NCBI GenBank assembly: GCA_027065835.1
Contig: JAMONK010000170.1
Location: 1 to 8,717, forward strand
Direction: 5' to 3'
Source of the DNA: Thermococcus sp.
GTDB taxonomy: Archaea > Methanobacteriota_B > Thermococci > Thermococcales > Thermococcaceae
Length of the DNA stretch: 8,717 bases
Below the pieces are notes generated by a model. It was not told the DNA's origin, did not search any database, and saw nothing but the letters and a program-made list of their open reading frames with translations. Below, piece by piece: positions 6,332-8,717 of the stretch (the stretch's first letter is position 1; each line of letters opens with the position of its first letter). A program made the position numbers and the translations under genes.

Positions 6332-6616
6332 CTAAACGTCCAGTTCGTGGATCTCCTTCCACATTTCACTTTCCCTTATGAGCGGCTCGATCGACACCCT
6401 TCTTGACGCCCGCTTCATCTGCCCAAGGTAGGCCGAGTCCGCCACGACGGCGTCGTACCCAAGCTCCTCTATCCTGTATATCTTCAGCGAGCACTCGGCA
6501 AGTGCATCCTTCGCGTACTGAATAAAACCCGGGCCCGCCAGCAGTATGTCCGGCTTTAGGCCCTCCCCCTCAAAATCGGAGATAACCGCCTGGAGAAGCT
6601 CTTTAACCTCCCTCAT
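6332..6616 (-). CDS. DUF1884 protein: Family 4 (A-domain) encapsulin-like shell protein
   Basis: This 94-aa acidic/amphipathic protein is of the DUF1884 (PF08967) type, found in Thermococcales; a Pyrococcus furiosus homologue structure (PF0899, from memory PDB 2PK8) resembles the A-domain of the HK97 phage-capsid/encapsulin fold. In the published computational survey of encapsulins these are 'Family 4' truncated encapsulins, encoded beside enzymes that include DeoC. Recognisable parts are the N-terminal helix (1-16), [19 protein letters not shown] (21-39), the strand [12 protein letters not shown] (55-66) and the C-terminal [12 protein letters not shown] (72-83), typical of the shell A-domain end. 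The P-domain and E-loop needed for a classical icosahedral shell are absent. Its ATG overlaps the deoC stop (ATGA, 6613-6616), and it has its own AAGGTG site (6624-6629) inside deoC, so production is coupled to the aldolase. Assembly state is unknown. I do not assign the A/B/C/D subtype. Confidence 0.8.
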   Translation of the reverse strand: MREVKELLQAVISDFEGEGLKPDILLAGPGFIQYAKDALAECSLKIYRIEELGYDAVVADSAYLGQMKRASRRVSIEPLIRESEMWKEIHELDV

Positions 6617-7287
6617 TTTCGAGCACCTTGGACTATTTTTACCCCGCTCGAGGCCCCTATTCTCGTGGCCCCAGCCTCTATCATAGCAATCGCCTGCTCG
6701 TAGGTCCTTATTCCGCCGGCGGCCTTGACGCCCATCTCCGGGCCGACCACCTTTCTCATCAGCCTGACGTCTTCAACGGTTGCACCGCCGGTTCCGAAGC
6801 CGGTCGATGTCTTCACGAAGTCGGCCCCGGCCTCTTTGACGAGCTCGCAGGCCTTGACCTTCTCCTCCTCCGTCAGGTAGCAGGTCTCTATGATGACCTT
6901 GACCTTTGCCCCTTTCTCGTGGGCGGCCCTGACAACCTCGGCTATATCGTTCCTCACGTACTCGTAGTCCCCGTCCTTAAGGGCGCCTATGTTGATGACC
7001 ATGTCCAGCTCATCGGCCCCATCTTCCAGCGCTTTCTTTGCCTCGAATACCTTAACCTCGGTCGGGGTTGCGCCCAGCGGAAAACCTATGACGCTCGCCA
7101 CCCTAACGCTGGCCCCCTTCCCCTTCAGGTAGTCCTTGGCCAGCTTAACCCGATAGGGGTTGACGCACACCGCGTAGAAGCCGTACTGGATGGCCTCATC
7201 GCAGAGCCTGGTGATGTCCTCCCTCGTTGCATAGGGTTTCAGATTGGTGTGATCGATGTACCCGGCAACATCGATATCGTCCTTCAT
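6613..7287 (-). CDS. deoC: Deoxyribose-phosphate aldolase (DERA)
   Basis: This 224-aa class I aldolase reversibly cleaves 2-deoxy-D-ribose 5-phosphate to acetaldehyde and D-glyceraldehyde 3-phosphate, the last step in deoxyribonucleoside breakdown. It is a TIM barrel: IDHTNLKP at 11-18, [12 protein letters not shown] at 63-74, [10 protein letters not shown] at 92-101 (Asp95 equals the catalytic Asp102 of E. coli), IIETCYL at 132-138, [14 protein letters not shown] at 157-170 with the Schiff-base Lys159, and VKAAGGIR at 187-194 with the second catalytic Lys188. The C-terminus lacks the Tyr-ended tail of the E. coli enzyme and ends [13 protein letters not shown] at 7290 is an alternative start, but ATG 7287 has the better spacing (5 nt) from GGTGAG (7293-7298). 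It overlaps the downstream A-domain encapsulin-like gene by four bases, making that protein its likely partner. Confidence 0.97.
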   Translation of the reverse strand: MKDDIDVAGYIDHTNLKPYATREDITRLCDEAIQYGFYAVCVNPYRVKLAKDYLKGKGASVRVASVIGFPLGATPTEVKVFEAKKALEDGADELDMVINIGALKDGDYEYVRNDIAEVVRAAHEKGAKVKVIIETCYLTEEEKVKACELVKEAGADFVKTSTGFGTGGATVEDVRLMRKVVGPEMGVKAAGGIRTYEQAIAMIEAGATRIGASSGVKIVQGARK

Positions 7288-7292
7288 CACAA

Positions 7293-7328
7293 CTCACCGA
7301 AGGATGTTGCATCCCCGGATATTTTAGT
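7293..7328 (-). promoter_or_regulatory. deoC promoter with operator-like dyad
   Basis: Read on the minus strand, a TATA-like ctaaaatatcc lies at about 7318-7328, followed by the perfect dyad GGATG-TTG-CATCC (7302-7314) and then the RBS GGTGAG (7293-7298). The dyad sits between TATA and the predicted transcript start near 7298, where a bound protein would block polymerase. It is unlike the Thermococcales glycolytic motif, so a different regulator is expected, for example one sensing deoxyribonucleoside breakdown. Confidence 0.45.
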
Positions 7329-7371
7329 GTTTCCCTCCAAGAATGGGGGTACATTAGGAAAATTTGAGGGG

Positions 7372-7704
7372 TTACCCCCCACGCCGCTGGGCATCAGGAA
7401 ACGAACTCAGACCCAACAGGGCACGGGCCAACCTCTCCGAAACCTCATCGTCTCCCAGAACGGGCCGCTCCTTCCCTTCAGCGATCCGCTCCAGGAGGGC
7501 CACCGCGTTGTCCCAGTTCTCCTCCAGGGTTCGTCCCCGGGGGATAGGGTTCCTGAGAACGTGCCATCTACCTGTTAGGTCGTCGTAAACGGCTATCCTT
7601 GGGATGTACTCCAGATCCATGAAGGTGTTGTCCAGCGTGAGCTCCACGCGGAACCCGCCGACCTCGATGAAGCCGTCCTCCCGAAGCCGTTTCTTCCACT
7701 CCAT
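7372..7704 (-). CDS. Conserved-looking hypothetical protein, 110 aa, probably leaderless
   Basis: I do not recognise this gene. The 110-aa product begins MEWKKRLREDGF and has an N-terminal alpha/beta part with alternating strands (FIEVGGFRVELTLD at 13-26, YIPRIAVYDDLTGRWHVL at 33-50), then a Pro/Arg linker and a helical, charged C-terminal half (from about residue 58). There is no signal peptide, membrane segment, zinc motif or nucleotide-binding loop. The frame is open 62 codons further upstream, across the enolase promoter and start, so that extension is not credible. ATG 7704 is preferred: it has no Shine-Dalgarno sequence, but the TATA-like element at 7725-7734 is centred about 25 bp upstream, which predicts a leaderless mRNA starting at or next to the ATG. 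It sits between deoC (same strand, 84-bp gap) and enolase (divergent). Confidence 0.7.
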   Translation of the reverse strand: MEWKKRLREDGFIEVGGFRVELTLDNTFMDLEYIPRIAVYDDLTGRWHVLRNPIPRGRTLEENWDNAVALLERIAEGKERPVLGDDEVSERLARALLGLSSFPDAQRRGG

Positions 7705-7724
7705 GATCGGGGGTACGCGGGGGT

Positions 7725-7734
7725 GCTTAAAAGC
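7725..7734 (-). promoter_or_regulatory. TATA element for a leaderless transcript
   Basis: On the minus strand this reads GCTTTTAAGC, identical to the trxB TATA-like element at 3036-3045. Its centre is about 25 bp from the ATG at 7704, leaving room for essentially no leader. The bases directly before the ATG (GTACCCCCGATC) contain no ribosome binding site, which agrees with leaderless translation. Confidence 0.5.
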
Positions 7735-7737
7735 CCA

Positions 7738-7749
7738 CCGCCGCGGCGG
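7738..7749. repeat. 12-bp perfect GC palindrome between divergent promoters
   Basis: CCGCCGCGGCGG is a perfect 12-bp palindrome, with imperfect continuation (CCCA on the left, GTG on the right). It lies four bases upstream of the TATA element of the hypothetical gene and about 35 bp upstream of the enolase TATA box, the only GC-rich block in an otherwise AT-leaning promoter region. It could be a transcription-factor site shared by both genes. Its function is unknown. Confidence 0.4.
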
Positions 7750-7772
7750 GTGAAAAGCGGAACGAACAACCG

Positions 7773-7820
7773 AACCTAAAACCTTTATATGCCCGGGGCC
7801 GAATATCACCCGAGGTGGTT
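7773..7820 (+). promoter_or_regulatory. Enolase promoter with a TGM-like site
   Basis: The BRE/TATA region is cctaaaacctttatat (about 7775-7790), with a predicted start near 7812. At 7804-7820 lies TATCAC-N5-GTGGTT, matching the Thermococcales glycolytic motif TATCAC-N5-GTGATA at 10 of 12 defined bases. The motif is the binding site of the sugar-responsive TrmB-type regulator (Tgr/TrmBL1). Its position downstream of the TATA box corresponds to repressor use at glycolytic genes. The right half-site overlaps the ribosome binding site (AGGTG, 7813-7817), so part of the match could be incidental. Confidence 0.5.
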
Positions 7821-7823
7821 GAG

Positions 7824-8717
7824 ATGGAGAATCCGTTTGAGATAACAGGAGTCCTTGCAAGGGAGATACTCGACAGCAGGGGAAACCCAACGGTTGAGGT
7901 CGAAGTTTACACCCCCGTGAGCATGGGGCGGGCCGCCGTGCCGAGCGGCGCCTCGACTGGCACTCACGAGGCCCTGGAGCTCCGCGACGGCGGGAAGCGG
8001 TTCCACGGAAAGGGCGTCAGAAGGGCCGTTGAGAACGTCAACAAGATAATCGCCCCCGAGATAACGGGGATGGACGTCACCTGGCAGAGGGACATTGACA
8101 CCCTCATGATCGAGCTCGACGGCACCGAGAACAAGAGCAACCTCGGTGCGAACGCCATCCTCGGCGTTTCTCTGGCCGTTGCGAAGGCGGCCGCCAACGC
8201 CCTCGGACTGCCGCTCTACCAGTACATAGGGGGAACAAACGCCTACGTCATGCCGGTTCCGATGAGCAACGTCATCAACGGCGGCGTTCACGCGGGCAAC
8301 GAGCTCGACTTCCAGGAGTTCATGATAATGCCCGTTGGAGCGGACTCCTTCAGGGAGGGCATCAGATGGGTCTCCGAGACCTACCACGTTCTCAAAGGCG
8401 TCATCGCCGAGAAGTACGGAAAGGACGCCGTGAACGTTGGCGACGAGGGCGGCTTCGCACCGCCGCTGAAGGAGCCCCACGAACCATTTGAACTCCTGAT
8501 AAAGGCCATAGAAGAGGCCGGATACAAGCCGGGCGAGGAGATAGCATTCGCCATGGACCCGGCTTCAAGCGAGTTCTTCCACGCGGACATCGGAAAGTAC
8601 GTCGTCAACGGCAAGGAGTACACCAACGGTGAGCTCCTCGAGCTCTACAGAGAGCTGATATCAACGTACCCGATAGTCTCCCTCGAGGATCCATTCCACG
8701 AGGAGGACTGGGAGGGC
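7824..8717 (+). CDS. eno: Enolase (phosphopyruvate hydratase), 5' part only
   Basis: The first 298 residues of enolase are present; the usual length is about 430, so roughly a third is cut off by the window end. Enolase interconverts 2-phosphoglycerate and phosphoenolpyruvate in glycolysis and gluconeogenesis in the cytosol. Visible motifs are [14 protein letters not shown] at 15-28, [15 protein letters not shown] at 41-55 (mobile substrate loop), [11 protein letters not shown] at 149-159 with His155, QEFMI at 164-168, GDEGGFAP at 206-213 with the catalytic Glu208, and the Mg2+ ligands Asp245 (AMDPASSE) and Glu288 (SLEDP). The third metal ligand and the catalytic lysine lie beyond the window. 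The start is fixed by AGGTG six bases upstream. It diverges from the unknown 110-aa gene. Confidence 0.98.
   Translation, partial: MENPFEITGVLAREILDSRGNPTVEVEVYTPVSMGRAAVPSGASTGTHEALELRDGGKRFHGKGVRRAVENVNKIIAPEITGMDVTWQRDIDTLMIELDGTENKSNLGANAILGVSLAVAKAAANALGLPLYQYIGGTNAYVMPVPMSNVINGGVHAGNELDFQEFMIMPVGADSFREGIRWVSETYHVLKGVIAEKYGKDAVNVGDEGGFAPPLKEPHEPFELLIKAIEEAGYKPGEEIAFAMDPASSEFFHADIGKYVVNGKEYTNGELLELYRELISTYPIVSLEDPFHEEDWEG

Noticed and set aside
6628..7578. Plus-strand 316-codon frame opposite deoC and the hypothetical gene
   Set aside because: It spans two genes and their promoter on the other strand and has no domain features.
7806..8480. Minus-strand 224-codon frame opposite enolase
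   Set aside because: It is a shadow of the enolase coding sequence.
1..8717. CRISPR arrays, insertion sequences, tRNA or rRNA genes
   Set aside because: No regularly spaced repeats, transposase motifs or recognisable RNA cloverleaf/rRNA signatures were seen.

Overview
The window looks like a chromosomal segment of a hyperthermophilic euryarchaeon of the order Thermococcales, most likely a GC-rich Thermococcus. The reasons are the compact gene spacing, short leaders with GGTGAT/GGTGAG-type ribosome binding sites, archaeal TATA boxes about 25 bp ahead of predicted transcript starts, heavy AGG/ATA codon use, and close resemblance of the proteins to Pyrococcus/Thermococcus families. From memory, the order trxB - class III aminotransferase - ECF S-component - DUF1884 - deoC - hypothetical - enolase matches the gene order near the enolase locus of T. 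kodakarensis. No rRNA, tRNA, CRISPR array or insertion sequence was seen, and no gene-free stretch exceeds 300 bp.

Layout. Positions 2-1166 (minus strand) hold a ferritin-like/rubrerythrin-type protein and, upstream of it, a stand-alone THUMP-domain RNA-binding protein of the Tan1 type. A 61-bp divergent promoter region separates these from a plus-strand pair at 1228-2989: an Orc1/Cdc6-like AAA+ ATPase with a C-terminal winged helix, and a YdjM/DUF457 polytopic membrane hydrolase. Next on the plus strand come three separately promoted genes: thioredoxin reductase (3078-4070), a class III aminotransferase of the ornithine aminotransferase/amino-acid racemase group (4298-5635), and an ECF transporter S-component (5732-6328). 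Tail-to-tail with the last, on the minus strand, lie deoC (deoxyribose-phosphate aldolase, 6613-7287) and a 94-aa DUF1884 protein (6332-6616) overlapping deoC by ATGA. A 110-aa unknown protein (7372-7704, minus, probably leaderless) and the 5' part of enolase (7824 to window end, plus) diverge from a shared promoter region.

How the genes may work together. The most notable unit is deoC plus the 94-aa protein. I read the small protein as a Family 4 'A-domain' encapsulin, a stripped-down HK97-fold relative known mainly by bioinformatics from hyperthermophilic archaea. Translational coupling to DeoC suggests an enzyme-shell or enzyme-scaffold complex that handles deoxyribose 5-phosphate and releases acetaldehyde plus glyceraldehyde 3-phosphate. 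That product enters lower glycolysis, where the neighbouring enolase acts. The enolase leader carries a sequence close to the Thermococcales glycolytic motif (TGM). TrxB is presumably part of the cytosolic thiol redox system. The aminotransferase and ECF genes have striking inverted repeats around their TATA boxes, suggesting specific regulation.
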